A stretch of 64,000 nt of DNA from Rhizobiales bacterium 62-17 (GCA_001898965.1 MKVW01000003.1:547705-611704), one strand, 5' to 3'; shown: positions 17,015-27,422, counted from the first letter of the stretch. Translations and numbers: made by a program. Notes: generated by a model from the letters alone, not told the origin.

Positions 17015-18106
17015 ATGGTCGGGACATTAACCTCGCGGCGTCACTTCATGATCAAAACGGCGGCTCTGACCATGATCGGAGGGAGCATCGCCTCGCCTGT
17101 CATGGCCGAGCAAACCTCTACCGCGCCGGGACGGACACTTCCGAAAGGCGGCAAGGGCTGGCGCGCGGAGGGGCTGCATGCGGGCGAAAAGCGCCTCTAT
17201 GAAATGCCAACGACGGAGATGGTCATCATCTCGGATGGCGACGTCGTCTACGAATACGGCAATCCCAACAACGTCAGTTATCTGGCATCCTGCCGAAAGA
17301 GCATCCTGTCGATGCTGTTTGGGAAATATGTCGCCAATGGCACGATCAATCTCGACAAGACACTGGCTCAGCTCAACATCCAGGACAATGAGAAGCTCAC
17401 CGAAACCGAACAGCAGGCGAAGGTGCGAGACCTGCTGATTTCCAGTTCAGGTGTCTATCATCCAGCGGGCAGTCCCGGTGGCGACGATAATAATCCCGAA
17501 CGCGGCACCCATAAGCCCGGCACGTTCTTTCAGTACAACAATTGGGACTTCAACGTTCTCGGCGCCATTTTCGAGAAAGAAACCGGACGCACCGTCTTCG
17601 AGGCGCTTGAGAAGGACTTTGTCATTCCGCTTGGCCTGCAGGATTACGATCCGAAGCGCCAGCGCATGCTGGGCTATGGCGATCGCTCGCGTTACCTCGC
17701 GTATCACTTGTTCCTGTCACCGCGCGATATGGCGCGACTTGGCCAGCTCATGGTGCAAGACGGACAATGGAACGGGAAGCAGATTGTTCCCGCGGATTGG
17801 GTTCGCGAAAGCACCAAATTGCACGTGGCGCCTGCCGCCACGAAGATGAACGTCGGCTATGGCTATCTTTGGTGGATACCGCAAAACAAAGCGGAGGCGT
17901 GGCAGGGTTCCTATTGCGCCTTTGGCCATTTCGGCCAGCACATCCTTTGCCTGCCGGCCATCAAGACGGTGATCATCCATCGTCGGGCTATTTCGGATCA
18001 GTTCGCTATGGCGCGGAACAGCGGCGAAACCCTCTTTCAGCCGCCCAGCGTGGCGCACAGCAAATTCCTCGACGTTGCCGATACATTCGTGCAGGCGCGA
18101 GGCTAA
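17015..18106 (+). CDS. Beta-lactamase-fold serine hydrolase, Tat-exported
   Basis: This 363-aa protein belongs to the class C beta-lactamase/esterase/DD-peptidase superfamily. It shows the SxxK nucleophile motif (S92-C-R-K95) and a YNN motif at 174-176 equivalent to YxN. The N-terminus has SRRHFMIKTAALTMIGG, a twin-arginine signal, so it acts in the periplasm. The start at 17015 follows GAGGGGG. Such proteins are mostly esterases or transesterases rather than true antibiotic hydrolases, and nothing nearby indicates resistance. Confidence 0.78.
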   Translation: MVGTLTSRRHFMIKTAALTMIGGSIASPVMAEQTSTAPGRTLPKGGKGWRAEGLHAGEKRLYEMPTTEMVIISDGDVVYEYGNPNNVSYLASCRKSILSMLFGKYVANGTINLDKTLAQLNIQDNEKLTETEQQAKVRDLLISSSGVYHPAGSPGGDDNNPERGTHKPGTFFQYNNWDFNVLGAIFEKETGRTVFEALEKDFVIPLGLQDYDPKRQRMLGYGDRSRYLAYHLFLSPRDMARLGQLMVQDGQWNGKQIVPADWVRESTKLHVAPAATKMNVGYGYLWWIPQNKAEAWQGSYCAFGHFGQHILCLPAIKTVIIHRRAISDQFAMARNSGETLFQPPSVAHSKFLDVADTFVQARG

Positions 18107-18120
18107 CGCGGCGTCCGATA

Positions 18121-19305
18121 TCAAGCAGGCAAGCGAATGGTCGCCGAGGCCTGCGCGGCGATGCCCTCACGGCGGCCGGTGAAGCCCAGTTGTTCGGTGG
18201 TCGTTGCCTTCACCGATACGCGGTCGATCTCCAGGCTGCATATCTCGGCGATGGAACGGCGGAGGGCGTCGCGATGCGGACCGATCTTCGGCGCTTCGCA
18301 AATGATCGTTCCGTCGAGATGGGCGATCATGCCGCCGCGCTTGCGCACCAGGCTGACCGCATGTTCGAGGAAGATGCGCGAGGCAGCGCCGCGCCATTGC
18401 GGATCGGACGGCGGGAAGTGCGAGCCGATGTCGCCATCGGCCAAAGCGCCGAGCAGGGCATCGGTCAAAGCGTGCAACAGCACGTCGGCATCGGAGTGGC
18501 CGGTCAGCCCTTGGCTGTGTGGAATGGCGAGGCCGCCGAGGGTGACATGGTCGCCCGGGCCAAAGGCGTGAACGTCAAAACCGGTGCCGGTGCGGATGTC
18601 GGGCAGGGTGGCGAGCAGGCGGGTTTCAGCCAGGATGAAATCCTCTTTGGTGGTGAGCTTGATGTTGGCGGGGTCGCCGGGGAAGGTCGAAACTTCGTGG
18701 CCGGCCCAGAGCGCCACGGCGGCGTCGTCGGCGAGGTCAGTGATGCCAGCGGCTGCTGCTTTGAGGTGAGCGGCACGGATGAGCTCGAGTTCGAACACCT
18801 GGGGAGTCTGGACCGCACGGACGGTTGCCCGGTCGATGGAAGCGGTAATCTGACCGTTGGCGTCGACGCTGCGAAGGGCATCAGAGAAGGCCAAAGCAGG
18901 TATTGCAGCACCGCTTTTTTCAGCTGAAGCGATAGATGAAGATATTAATCTAAGATCTAAAAATGGCCGCGCAATATCATGAATAAAAACAATTATCTTG
19001 GATTCATTTTCTTCATCTATTGCTTTAAGTCCAGCCAGGACGCTTTGCTGGCGCGTGGCGCCGCCGGCGACGGGCGTGCTTAGGTGTTTGGCGTGTGACA
19101 GGCGCGCGGCGGCTTCGAACAGAGCCGCGTCGTCAGGATGGATGACCGGGTAGATTGTGGCGTCCGGCAGGGTGTCGGCCAGCGCGTTGAGGGTGCGGGT
19201 GGCGACGGGCAGGCCGGCCAGCGGCAGGTATTGTTTAGGCAGATCGAAGCCGGCGCGCGTGCCGCGCCCCGCCGCCACCAGAACCACTGCCGCTTTTGTC
19301 GCCAT
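18121..19305 (-). CDS. ispDF: Bifunctional IspD/IspF of the MEP isoprenoid pathway
   Basis: The 394-aa fusion joins 2-C-methylerythritol 4-phosphate cytidylyltransferase (residues 1 to about 230) to 2-C-methylerythritol 2,4-cyclodiphosphate synthase (about 235-394). IspD shows [12 protein letters not shown] near the N-terminus and the HDIARP region; IspF shows the DVHAFG metal motif and HSDADV. The frame is open to 19962, but that part is antisense to dusB, and the ATG at 19305 gives the normal N-terminus. Bases 18911-19030 are strikingly AT-rich (38 G/C of 120) although the encoded residues stay conserved. Confidence 0.93.
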   Translation of the reverse strand: MATKAAVVLVAAGRGTRAGFDLPKQYLPLAGLPVATRTLNALADTLPDATIYPVIHPDDAALFEAAARLSHAKHLSTPVAGGATRQQSVLAGLKAIDEENESKIIVFIHDIARPFLDLRLISSSIASAEKSGAAIPALAFSDALRSVDANGQITASIDRATVRAVQTPQVFELELIRAAHLKAAAAGITDLADDAAVALWAGHEVSTFPGDPANIKLTTKEDFILAETRLLATLPDIRTGTGFDVHAFGPGDHVTLGGLAIPHSQGLTGHSDADVLLHALTDALLGALADGDIGSHFPPSDPQWRGAASRIFLEHAVSLVRKRGGMIAHLDGTIICEAPKIGPHRDALRRSIAEICSLEIDRVSVKATTTEQLGFTGRREGIAAQASATIRLPA

Positions 19306-19369
19306 CGTCAGGTCACCTCGAATTGTCGGTCTGCGGTGTTTAACCGCTGTCGTCAATGAAGATTGTCGC

Positions 19370-19398
19370 TTGGTCAGGACGGCTGACTTGGTTATAAT
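19370..19398 (+). promoter_or_regulatory. Sigma-70-like promoter of dusB
   Basis: TTGGTC (19370-19375) and a perfect TATAAT (19393-19398) are separated by exactly 17 bp. Transcription would be expected about 7 nt after the -10 box, at the dusB ATG (19405), giving a leaderless or nearly leaderless mRNA. This promoter probably drives the dusB-ntrBC unit. Confidence 0.6.
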
Positions 19399-19404
19399 GT
19401 GGGC

Positions 19405-20415
19405 ATGAACATTGATGCACAAAATTTGTGCAGCCCCTCCTTTCACGTCGGAAGCCTGCTTCTCGGCGGCCGCGCGCTGCTCGCGCCCATGTCCGGTGTC
19501 ACGGATGTGGGGATGCGGCGCGTTGCCATGCGCTTTGGTGCCAGCGCTGTCGTTTCCGAAATGGTCGCCTCCGACGACTATGTGCGGGGCGACGAGGAAA
19601 GCCGTCTGCGCGCCGAGGGTGAGGGGGTGAAGCCTCACATCGTCCAGATCGCCGGATGCCAGCCCTATTGGATGGGCGAGGCAGCGCGGCTGGCCGAGGC
19701 CTCGGGCGCCGAGGCCGTCGACATCAACATGGGTTGCCCGGCCAAGCGGGTCACCGGCGGCTATGCCGGTTCGGCTCTTATGCGCGATCTCGATCTGGCT
19801 CTCGCTTTGGTCGAGGCGACGGTCGGCGCCGTGACCATTCCCGTCACCTTGAAGATGCGTTTGGGATGGGATGCCGACAGTCTGAACGCGCCGGAACTCG
19901 CCCGTCGCGCCGAGGCTGCCGGGGTGAAATTGATCACGGTGCACGGCCGCACCCGTCAGCAATTCTATAAGGGCCGCGCCGATTGGTCGGCCATCGCCCG
20001 CGTGCGCGAGGCCATTTCAGTGCCGCTCGTCGCCAATGGCGATTGCGAGGATCTGGCTGATGCGCGCGCGATGCTGGCGGCTTCCGGCGCCGATGCGATC
20101 ATGATCGGCCGCAGTGCCGTCGGTCGTCCGTGGCTGGTCGGCGAAATCGCGGCGGGCCTGGCTGGCCGGGAGCCGCCTATGATCTCGGCCGAGGCGAAGG
20201 CCGCCGCGGCGGTGGAGCATCTGCAGACCTTGCTGGCGACCATGGGCTCATCGACCGGGTTGCGCCATGCCCGCAAACACCTTTCGGCCTATGCCCAGCA
20301 CGCCGGCGCGCCCGAAGCGCTGCGGCTGCAACTGGTGACGACCGACAATGCCGCCGAGGCGGAAGAGCTTTTGTCGCGTGCGTTCGAGACGCCTCTCGTC
20401 GCTGCGGCTGCGTGA
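19405..20415 (+). CDS. dusB: tRNA-dihydrouridine synthase B (NifR3)
   Basis: This 336-aa flavoenzyme reduces uridine to dihydrouridine in tRNA. Landmarks are [14 protein letters not shown] at the start of the FMN barrel, the catalytic-Cys motif [14 protein letters not shown], and ANGDC and GRSAVGRPW near the FMN phosphate. It is the gene called nifR3 in rhizobia and Rhodobacter, where it precedes ntrBC as it does here. The ATG at 19405 has no Shine-Dalgarno; a GTG at 19399 lies within the -10 region and is unlikely. Confidence 0.93.
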   Translation: MNIDAQNLCSPSFHVGSLLLGGRALLAPMSGVTDVGMRRVAMRFGASAVVSEMVASDDYVRGDEESRLRAEGEGVKPHIVQIAGCQPYWMGEAARLAEASGAEAVDINMGCPAKRVTGGYAGSALMRDLDLALALVEATVGAVTIPVTLKMRLGWDADSLNAPELARRAEAAGVKLITVHGRTRQQFYKGRADWSAIARVREAISVPLVANGDCEDLADARAMLAASGADAIMIGRSAVGRPWLVGEIAAGLAGREPPMISAEAKAAAAVEHLQTLLATMGSSTGLRHARKHLSAYAQHAGAPEALRLQLVTTDNAAEAEELLSRAFETPLVAAAA

Positions 20416-20437
20416 ATGACGACCCTACGGATGAGCG

Positions 20438-21574
20438 ATGGACGATAATATGATGGCCGATAGGGGATCGGGGCGGGCTGGGGCCTTCTCCGAACTGATC
20501 CTGAATGCCTTGCCTTACCCGGTGCTGTGCATCAACCGGGCGGGCCAGGTGCTCGACCTCAACAATGCCGCCGAACAGTTCTTCGAGCTGGGCGCGTCGC
20601 ACCTCTTGCGCAGCAAGATCGCCGATCTGTTGCCGCCGCGCTCGCCGGTTCTGGCTTTGATTGACGACGTGCGTCGGCGCGGTTCAGTCGTGAACGAATA
20701 TCGGGTCGAGATCGGGAACCCGCGCCTGGGGAATGAGCGGATTGTCGATATTCACGCCGGTCCGCTGAGCGATGATGATGAAAAAATAGTCATTATGCTG
20801 CAAGAACGGACAATCGCCGACAAGATGGACCGTCAGATGACCCATCGCGGCGCTGCCCGATCGATCACGGCATTGGGCGCTATGCTCGCCCACGAGATCA
20901 AAAACCCTCTTTCGGGCATCCGCGGCGCAGCGCAGCTCCTGGAAGCCGATCTGGAAGACCAGGATAGGGCGCTGACCCGGCTGATCTGCGACGAAACCGA
21001 CCGGATCGTGAAGCTCGTCGACCGGATGGAAGCGTTTTCAGACGGCCGGCCGATCGAGCGGGACGCCGTCAATATTCATATGGTCTTCGATCACGTGAAA
21101 CAGGTGGCGCAGGCTGGTTTTGCCCGTCACATCCGCTTTGTCGAGACGTTCGATCCTTCGCTGCCACCGGTTTTCGCCAATCGCGATCAATTGATCCAGG
21201 TTTTCCTGAATCTGGTGAAGAATGCCGCCGAAGCGATTGGCGAAAACGCCATCGATGGCGAGATCGAGCTGATGTCGGCTTATCGACCGGGGGTGCGCAT
21301 CCGTGGCCAGGGCGCCGGGACGAGCGTGGCGCTGCCGCTGGAATTCTGCGTCCGGGACAATGGTCCTGGAATCGCTCCGGAAATTTCCGAACACCTGTTT
21401 GATCCGTTCGTGACCAACAAGGCCTCGGGAACTGGCCTCGGTCTTGCACTGGTAGCGAAAATCGTTCGGGATCACGGCGGGATCGTCGAATGCGATCCGC
21501 AGCCGCGCCGGACGACCTTCAGAGTCCTGATGCCAGTGTATGTGCAGCAGGACGGGCGACAATCCGAGCCTTAG
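20438..21574 (+). CDS. ntrB: Nitrogen regulation sensor kinase NtrB
   Basis: The 378-aa soluble histidine kinase phosphorylates or dephosphorylates NtrC according to PII signalling of nitrogen status. A PAS domain (about 15-125) precedes the dimerisation domain with H152 in the [11 protein letters not shown]-box; the ATPase domain shows the N-box ([10 protein letters not shown]), DNGPGI and GTGLGLAL. It starts 22 bp after dusB and ends 34 bp before ntrC. An ATG at 20450 is an alternative start. Confidence 0.94.
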   Translation: MDDNMMADRGSGRAGAFSELILNALPYPVLCINRAGQVLDLNNAAEQFFELGASHLLRSKIADLLPPRSPVLALIDDVRRRGSVVNEYRVEIGNPRLGNERIVDIHAGPLSDDDEKIVIMLQERTIADKMDRQMTHRGAARSITALGAMLAHEIKNPLSGIRGAAQLLEADLEDQDRALTRLICDETDRIVKLVDRMEAFSDGRPIERDAVNIHMVFDHVKQVAQAGFARHIRFVETFDPSLPPVFANRDQLIQVFLNLVKNAAEAIGENAIDGEIELMSAYRPGVRIRGQGAGTSVALPLEFCVRDNGPGIAPEISEHLFDPFVTNKASGTGLGLALVAKIVRDHGGIVECDPQPRRTTFRVLMPVYVQQDGRQSEP

Positions 21575-21608
21575 TTGCGGGGCCCGGACTTATGAGGACA
21601 AGGCCTTC

Positions 21609-23096
21609 ATGGCGACCGGGAATATCCTTGTAGCAGACGACGACACCGCCATCCGGACGGTGTTGAGCCAGGCCCTTTCGCGCGCCGGATATGAGGTGCG
21701 GGTGACGGGCAACGCGTCGACGTTATGGCGCTGGGTGCAGGCGGGCGAGGGCGATCTCGTCATCACCGACGTGGTGATGCCAGACGAGAACGCTTTCGAT
21801 CTTTTACCGCGCATCAAGAAGATGCGCCCCGAACTGCCAATCATCGTGATGAGCGCGCAGAACACGTTCATGACCGCGATCCGCGCCTCCGAACGTGGTG
21901 CTTATGACTATCTGCCCAAGCCTTTCGATCTGAAAGATCTCGTTGCCATCGTCGGCCGGGCGATGAACGAGCCGAAGGCGAAGCCGACGCGCGAGGCGCC
22001 GGAAGAGATGGAAGGCATGCCGCTGGTGGGCCGCTCGCCCGCCATGCAGGAAATCTATCGCACCCTGGCGCGTCTGATGCAGACGGACCTGACGGTGATG
22101 ATCAACGGTGAGTCCGGCACCGGCAAGGAACTGGTGGCGCGAGCGCTGCACGACTATGGCAAACGTCGCAACGGACCGTTCGTCGCCATCAATATGGCGG
22201 CGATCCCTCGTGATCTGATCGAAAGCGAATTGTTCGGTCACGAGCGCGGGGCGTTCACCGGCGCCAATGCCCGGTCTGTCGGGCGTTTCGAACAGGCCGA
22301 AGGTGGGACGCTGTTTCTCGACGAAATTGGCGACATGCCGATGGAAGCGCAGACGCGCTTGCTGCGTGTCTTGCAGCAGGGCGAATATACGACGGTGGGC
22401 GGACGCACGCCGATCAAGACCAATGTCCGCATCGTCGCAGCCACCAACAAAGACCTGCGCGTGCTCATTCAGCAGGGCTTGTTCCGCGAGGATCTGTTCT
22501 TCCGCCTTAACGTGGTGCCGCTGCGTCTGCCGCCGTTGCGCGAGCGGTCCGAGGACATCCCCGATCTTGTCCGGCACTTCTTCAAGCTCGCGGCCGCGCA
22601 GGGGCTGCCGCTGAAATCGGTGGATAATGCGGCCATCGAACGGCTGAAGCGGCATCGTTGGCCGGGCAATATCCGCGAACTGGAAAATCTGATCCGCCGC
22701 CTCACCGCGCTTTATCCGCAGGAAGTGATCGGCGAGCAGCTGGTCGAGGCGGAACTTGCCGTCGACGCGGTGCCGATGGAGCGGGGCGCTCCGGCCAATT
22801 CGGCCGCGCCAGCGCCGGCCTCCGCGCCCGACCGGGAACCGGAGCGTGGTCAGCGTCTGTCGATCGCCGCCGAACATTATCTGGCCGATCTGTTCAAGCA
22901 GCATGGCGACAACCTGCCGCCGGCGGGGCTCTATCATCGGATTCTGCGCGAAATCGAGGTGCCGCTGCTGACGGCTGCGCTCGCCGCCACCCGCGGCAAC
23001 CAGATTAAGGCCGCCGATCTCCTCGGCCTCAATCGCAATACCTTGCGCAAGAAAATCCGCGATCTCGATATCCGGTTGCTGCGCGCCTCGCGGTAG
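21609..23096 (+). CDS. ntrC: Nitrogen response regulator NtrC (sigma-54 activator)
   Basis: This 495-aa activator has a receiver domain with phospho-acceptor D54 and conserved K104. The AAA+ domain carries Walker A at 167-174 (GESGTGKE) and the sigma-54-contacting GAFTGA loop at 214-219. A C-terminal Fis-type HTH ([20 protein letters not shown]) binds DNA. It activates sigma-54 promoters for nitrogen assimilation. The start at 21609 gives the normal N-terminus; longer frames run into ntrB. Confidence 0.95.
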   Translation: MATGNILVADDDTAIRTVLSQALSRAGYEVRVTGNASTLWRWVQAGEGDLVITDVVMPDENAFDLLPRIKKMRPELPIIVMSAQNTFMTAIRASERGAYDYLPKPFDLKDLVAIVGRAMNEPKAKPTREAPEEMEGMPLVGRSPAMQEIYRTLARLMQTDLTVMINGESGTGKELVARALHDYGKRRNGPFVAINMAAIPRDLIESELFGHERGAFTGANARSVGRFEQAEGGTLFLDEIGDMPMEAQTRLLRVLQQGEYTTVGGRTPIKTNVRIVAATNKDLRVLIQQGLFREDLFFRLNVVPLRLPPLRERSEDIPDLVRHFFKLAAAQGLPLKSVDNAAIERLKRHRWPGNIRELENLIRRLTALYPQEVIGEQLVEAELAVDAVPMERGAPANSAAPAPASAPDREPERGQRLSIAAEHYLADLFKQHGDNLPPAGLYHRILREIEVPLLTAALAATRGNQIKAADLLGLNRNTLRKKIRDLDIRLLRASR

Positions 23097-23171
23097 TAAA
23101 GCAACAATCCGTGGAAATGCGGGGGCGGCCTGATTTGGTCGCCCCAAAGCCCTGATTTTGTCGCAATCCAG

Positions 23172-23194
23172 CAACACCGTTGCATTATTGCAAC
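23172..23194. promoter_or_regulatory. Dyad and CAA-N5-TTG motif upstream of ntrY
   Basis: The 185-bp ntrC-ntrY gap contains CAACACCGTTG (23172-23182), which fits the CAA-N2-5-TTG pattern I recall for rhizobial NtrX binding. It overlaps a perfect dyad GTTGCA-TTAT-TGCAAC (23179-23194). Together they suggest that ntrYX has its own regulated promoter, possibly autoregulated by NtrX. GGGGCG...CGCCCC just upstream may form a hairpin after ntrC. Confidence 0.35.
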
Positions 23195-23281
23195 GAGCGC
23201 GATTTGATCGGCTCGTTGGAAGGCTGTGATTCTCCGTCGCCAGCTCCCCGCCGGCGAACTGCCTTGAGATTTTGCTGATTA

Positions 23282-25537
23282 ATGACGGTGCAGCGGGAAA
23301 CAGAACAGGTGATTGGCCCCGAGCGCCACGATCGACGGATCGTGAGCCGGCTCGGCGCCGTGGCGGTGTCGCTGGCGCTGATCTGCGCCCTGGCGACCCT
23401 GCTGATTTTCGCCGATTACACGCCGATTTCGCCGACGAACGAGGTGGTCGTCACGCTGCTTTTGACCAATGCGGCGTTGGTTTTTATCCTCATTCTGCTG
23501 CTGTTGGCCGAATTCTGGCGGCTGATCGCCGCCCGGCGCGCCCAGGCGGCCGGTTCCGGCGTCCACATTCGCATGGTCGCGCTGTTTTCCTGCATCGCCG
23601 CCTTTCCGGCGATTCTGATCGCCTTCGTCGGTTCGGTGACCTTGGATCGGACGCTCAATCCGGCCTTCCTCCAGGATGTGCGCGGCTTCATCCAGAACAC
23701 GTCGGAAGTGGCGCGAGTGTTCCGGGAGGCGCAGTGTCGTTCGCTGCTTCAGGAAGCCAGTCTGACGGCGAGCGATCTCGACCGGGTCAATCCGCTCTAC
23801 CAGAGCAACAAGGCGCTGTTTCACGACTTCTTCTCGGCGCGGGCCCGCACGCTGGGGTTCTCGACGGCGGTGATGATGCGGCGGGACGGCACCGTGACCG
23901 AATATGGCACCGCGCCGGATTCCCGCGTCGTGACGCCCGAGCCGACCGATTTCGACGACGCCGCCAAAGACGAGCCGCTCTGCCTGATCCTCGACGAAGG
24001 CAAGACCTTCGTGGCGCTGCGCAAGATGGAGAGCTTTCCCGACAGCTTCATCTACGTGGCGCGTGGCATCGATCCGCTGGCCAATGAATTCCCGGCGCAG
24101 GCGAACAATCTGAACACGCTCTACAACGCCTACGACGGCCATCGCCGCAATATTCAGATCGCTTTCGCCGCCATGTTTGTCACGGTGGCCTTGATCACGC
24201 TGTTATCCGCCACATGGCTCGGCCTGTCCTTCGCCAATCGGCTGGTGATGCCGATCCGCAGGCTGATCACCGCCACCGACCAGGTGTCGGAAGGCAATCT
24301 TTATGTCCAGGTGCCGGTCAATTCGCGCGATGGCGACCTCGGCCATTTGGGCGAAACCTTCAATAAGATGACGTCTGAACTGAGGTTGCAGCAGAACAGT
24401 CTCATCGCCGCCAGCAAGCTGAACGACGAACGGCGCGTCTTCACCGAGGCGGTGTTATCAGGCGTTCCGGCTGGCGTCATCGGTGTCGATGCAAGCGGAA
24501 ATATCCTGGTGCTGAACTCCTATGCCATGCGCTTCATCGGCGATGGCCAGGAGGGTGACACCGCTGAGATTGTCGGCCAGCCGATCGCTCAGGTCGTTCC
24601 CGAGTTGGCCGATCTGGTGAACGCGGCGCTGAACAGTCCGCTGCGCAATTATCAAGGCCAGATCGCGATCAGCCGGCGCGGTCGCGAGCGCACGATCAAC
24701 GTGCGTGTGACCTCGGAACAGAAGCAGGAAGGTGGCGGCAATCACGTCATCACGCTCGACGACATTACCGATCTGGTGACGGCGCAACGCACGTCCGCCT
24801 GGGCCGATGTGGCGCGTCGCATCGCGCACGAGATCAAGAATCCGCTGACCCCCATTCAGCTTTCGGCGGAACGTCTGCAACGCAAATATGGCAAGGTGAT
24901 CGTCGAGGATCGCGCCGTGTTCGATCAATGCACAGCGACGATCGTCCGTCAGGTCGACGACATCAAGCGCATGGTCGATGAGTTTTCATCCTTCGCCCGC
25001 ATGCCGAAGGCACGCTTGCAAGTGGACGATCTTGGCGAATGCGTGCGCCAGGTTCTTTTCCTGATGCGCGTCGGCAACCCCGACGTGGATTTGGTCGAGG
25101 AACTGCCAGCCCAACCGCTGAACGTGCATTTCGATCGCCGGCTGCTGTCGCAAGCACTGACCAATATCGTCAAGAATGCCACCGAAGGCATTGCCGCGAT
25201 GGAAGAGAACAAGCCGGAGAAGCCGCGCATTCTCATTCGCCTGATGCGCGATGCCGACGATGTCATTTCCATCGACGTGATCGACAACGGCAAGGGCTTC
25301 CCGCGCGAGAATCGCCAGCGGCTGCTGGAGCCCTATATGACGACGCGCGCCGAAGGCACTGGCCTCGGCTTGCCGATCGTCGGCAAGATCATGGAAGACC
25401 ATGGCGGCGGCATCGAATTGCTCGATGCGCCCGATGGCCCGGGCGCCTGGGTGCGCCTGTATTTCCGTGAAGGGGAGGCTGCGGCGAAATCAGAAGACTC
25501 AGGCGCGACGCGTGAAAAGACTCAGGCCGCACCATGA
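23282..25537 (+). CDS. ntrY: Membrane sensor histidine kinase NtrY
   Basis: This 751-aa kinase has three N-terminal membrane segments (about 22-45, 55-80 and 98-120), a periplasmic sensor region to about 285, a further membrane segment, then HAMP and PAS domains. The kinase core has H516 in the [11 protein letters not shown]-box, NIVKNATEGI, DNGKGF and GTGLGLPIV. NtrY with NtrX senses nitrogen and redox or oxygen conditions in alphaproteobacteria. It starts 185 bp after ntrC and is followed 30 bp later by ntrX. Confidence 0.94.
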   Translation: MTVQRETEQVIGPERHDRRIVSRLGAVAVSLALICALATLLIFADYTPISPTNEVVVTLLLTNAALVFILILLLLAEFWRLIAARRAQAAGSGVHIRMVALFSCIAAFPAILIAFVGSVTLDRTLNPAFLQDVRGFIQNTSEVARVFREAQCRSLLQEASLTASDLDRVNPLYQSNKALFHDFFSARARTLGFSTAVMMRRDGTVTEYGTAPDSRVVTPEPTDFDDAAKDEPLCLILDEGKTFVALRKMESFPDSFIYVARGIDPLANEFPAQANNLNTLYNAYDGHRRNIQIAFAAMFVTVALITLLSATWLGLSFANRLVMPIRRLITATDQVSEGNLYVQVPVNSRDGDLGHLGETFNKMTSELRLQQNSLIAASKLNDERRVFTEAVLSGVPAGVIGVDASGNILVLNSYAMRFIGDGQEGDTAEIVGQPIAQVVPELADLVNAALNSPLRNYQGQIAISRRGRERTINVRVTSEQKQEGGGNHVITLDDITDLVTAQRTSAWADVARRIAHEIKNPLTPIQLSAERLQRKYGKVIVEDRAVFDQCTATIVRQVDDIKRMVDEFSSFARMPKARLQVDDLGECVRQVLFLMRVGNPDVDLVEELPAQPLNVHFDRRLLSQALTNIVKNATEGIAAMEENKPEKPRILIRLMRDADDVISIDVIDNGKGFPRENRQRLLEPYMTTRAEGTGLGLPIVGKIMEDHGGGIELLDAPDGPGAWVRLYFREGEAAAKSEDSGATREKTQAAP

Positions 25538-25567
25538 CACAGCATTTTCAAAACGAACGGAACGATT

Positions 25568-26935
25568 ATGCCCGCTGACATTTTGATCGTCGATGACGAG
25601 GCCGACATCCGTGAAGGTGTGTCCGGCATCCTGGAAGACGAAGGACATGGCACGCGCTCGGCCCGTAATTCTGATGAGGCGCTCGAGGCTATCGAAGCGC
25701 GCCGGCCGCAGCTTATTTTTCTGGATATCTGGATGCAGGGATCGCGCCTGGATGGCCTGCAATTGCTGCAGGTGATCAAGGAGCAGCATCCGAGTTTGCC
25801 GGTGGTGATGATTTCCGGCCACGGCAATATCGAGACCGCCGTGTCGGCGATCAAGCTCGGGGCTTACGATTTCATCGAGAAGCCATTCAAGGCCGATCGG
25901 CTGGTGCTGATCGCCGATCGCGCGCTGGAGAATTCGCGTCTGAAGCGCGAGTTGACGGACTTGCGGGCGCGCGCTGGCGCCACCAACCGGGTCGTCGGCA
26001 AGTCGTCGGTGATGAATCAACTGCGTCAGCAGATCGAGCGGGTCGCCGCCGCCAATTCCCGTATTCTCGTCACCGGTTCACCTGGGACGGGCAAGGAACT
26101 TGCCGCCCGCGTCATCCATGAAGCGTCCAATCGTTCGTCGGGACCGTTCGTCGCCATCAATGCCGCCAATATCATGCCGGATTCGATGGAAACGGAATTG
26201 TTCGGCATCGAGGGGGGCGATGGCCGCAGCCGCAAGATCGGTGCCTTGGAAGAAGCGCATGGCGGCACGCTCTATATCGACGAGATTGGCGACATGCCGC
26301 GCGAGACCCAGGGTAAAATCTTGCGCGTGCTGATCGACCAGAATTTTCAGCGTGTCGGCGGCTCCACCCGCGTCCATGTGGATGTGCGTATCGTGTCCTC
26401 GACGAGCCGTGATCTGAGCCTCGCCATCGCCCAGGGGGCGTTCCGCGAGGATCTGTTCCACCGGCTGGCGGTGGTGCCGCTGCGGGTGCCCTCGCTCAGC
26501 GAACGGCGCGAAGACATCGGCGAACTGGTCGAGTATTTTCTCGAGCAATTGGCCATTACCACGGGCATGCCGCGCCGGCGGATCGGGGCCGACGCCATGG
26601 CCATTCTCCAGTCTCATGACTGGCCGGGGAATATCCGGCAGCTCCGCAACAATGTGGAGCGGCTGATGATCCTGGCCACCGGCCGGCCGGAGGACGAGAT
26701 CACCGCCGACATGCTGCCGGCCGAGATCGGCGCGCTGGTGCCGTCGACCCCGAACGGGGCGGGCGGCGAGAAGCTGATGGGCTTGCCGCTGCGCGATGCA
26801 CGCGAGGTGTTCGAACGCGAATATCTGGTGGCGCAGATCAACCGTTTCGGCGGCAACATTTCACGCACAGCAGAGTTCATAGGGATGGAGCGCTCGGCGC
26901 TACACCGTAAATTGAAATCATTGGCAATCGAATGA
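25568..26935 (+). CDS. ntrX: Response regulator NtrX
   Basis: The 455-aa protein has a receiver domain (D53 acceptor), an AAA+ domain with Walker A at 170-177 (GSPGTGKE) and a C-terminal Fis-type HTH. The loop after ELFG (about 213-228), where sigma-54 activators carry GAFTGA, reads IEGGDGRSRKIGALEE, so the sigma-54 contact motif is absent. That fits NtrX proteins acting without sigma-54, as repressors or sigma-70-type regulators. It is cotranscribed with ntrY. Confidence 0.94.
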   Translation: MPADILIVDDEADIREGVSGILEDEGHGTRSARNSDEALEAIEARRPQLIFLDIWMQGSRLDGLQLLQVIKEQHPSLPVVMISGHGNIETAVSAIKLGAYDFIEKPFKADRLVLIADRALENSRLKRELTDLRARAGATNRVVGKSSVMNQLRQQIERVAAANSRILVTGSPGTGKELAARVIHEASNRSSGPFVAINAANIMPDSMETELFGIEGGDGRSRKIGALEEAHGGTLYIDEIGDMPRETQGKILRVLIDQNFQRVGGSTRVHVDVRIVSSTSRDLSLAIAQGAFREDLFHRLAVVPLRVPSLSERREDIGELVEYFLEQLAITTGMPRRRIGADAMAILQSHDWPGNIRQLRNNVERLMILATGRPEDEITADMLPAEIGALVPSTPNGAGGEKLMGLPLRDAREVFEREYLVAQINRFGGNISRTAEFIGMERSALHRKLKSLAIE

Positions 26936-27173
26936 TGGTTAAGCTGTATACCAAGTGGCTGAAATAACAGGATTGCATCCAGAAACAATCATCGGGCACA
27001 GCTGCGGAAAATGCTTTTGGTGGAGCTTTTTCGGCGGGAATTCCGTCCAAAGAGAACTTGCGTTGTGAAACGGGCTGGGCCTTAACTCGAACATACGGGG
27101 AATGGCGTCGACACGATTCAGCGGTTGATCGTGGGGCGACATATCATGAAAGAGCAGGAGCGAAGGATATACA

Positions 27174-27422
27174 ATGGCGGGAGAACGCGCACAAAACCTG
27201 CAAGACACGTTCCTAAACTATGTCCGGAAGAACAAAGTGCCGTTGACGATTTTCCTGGTCAACGGTGTGAAACTTCAGGGGGTCGTCAGCTGGTTCGATA
27301 ATTTCTGCCTGCTGCTGCGCCGCGATGGCCATTCGCAGCTGGTCTACAAGCATGCGATTTCGACCATCATGCCCGGCGCGCCGATCCAGATGTTCGAGCA
27401 GGGCGAGGAAGGGGGCGGTTAG
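27174..27422 (+). CDS. hfq: RNA chaperone Hfq
   Basis: The 82-aa protein is a typical alphaproteobacterial Hfq: Sm1 ([20 protein letters not shown]) and Sm2 ([10 protein letters not shown]) with [12 protein letters not shown] between, ending in a short acidic tail. The hexamer pairs small RNAs with mRNAs and controls nitrogen, stress and virulence functions. It follows ntrX after 238 bp, which must hold its promoter, and precedes hflX as in many proteobacteria. Confidence 0.96.
   Translation: MAGERAQNLQDTFLNYVRKNKVPLTIFLVNGVKLQGVVSWFDNFCLLLRRDGHSQLVYKHAISTIMPGAPIQMFEQGEEGGG

Noticed and set aside
17015-18106. Antibiotic-resistance beta-lactamase
   Set aside because: SxxK and YNN motifs fit the broad esterase/DD-peptidase superfamily; nothing specific to antibiotic hydrolysis.
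19306-19962. N-terminal extension of ispDF
   Set aside because: Open in frame but antisense to dusB; the normal IspD N-terminus begins at 19305.
21804-23177. 457-codon minus-strand frame
   Set aside because: Lies fully antisense to ntrC; Arg/His-rich with no domain.
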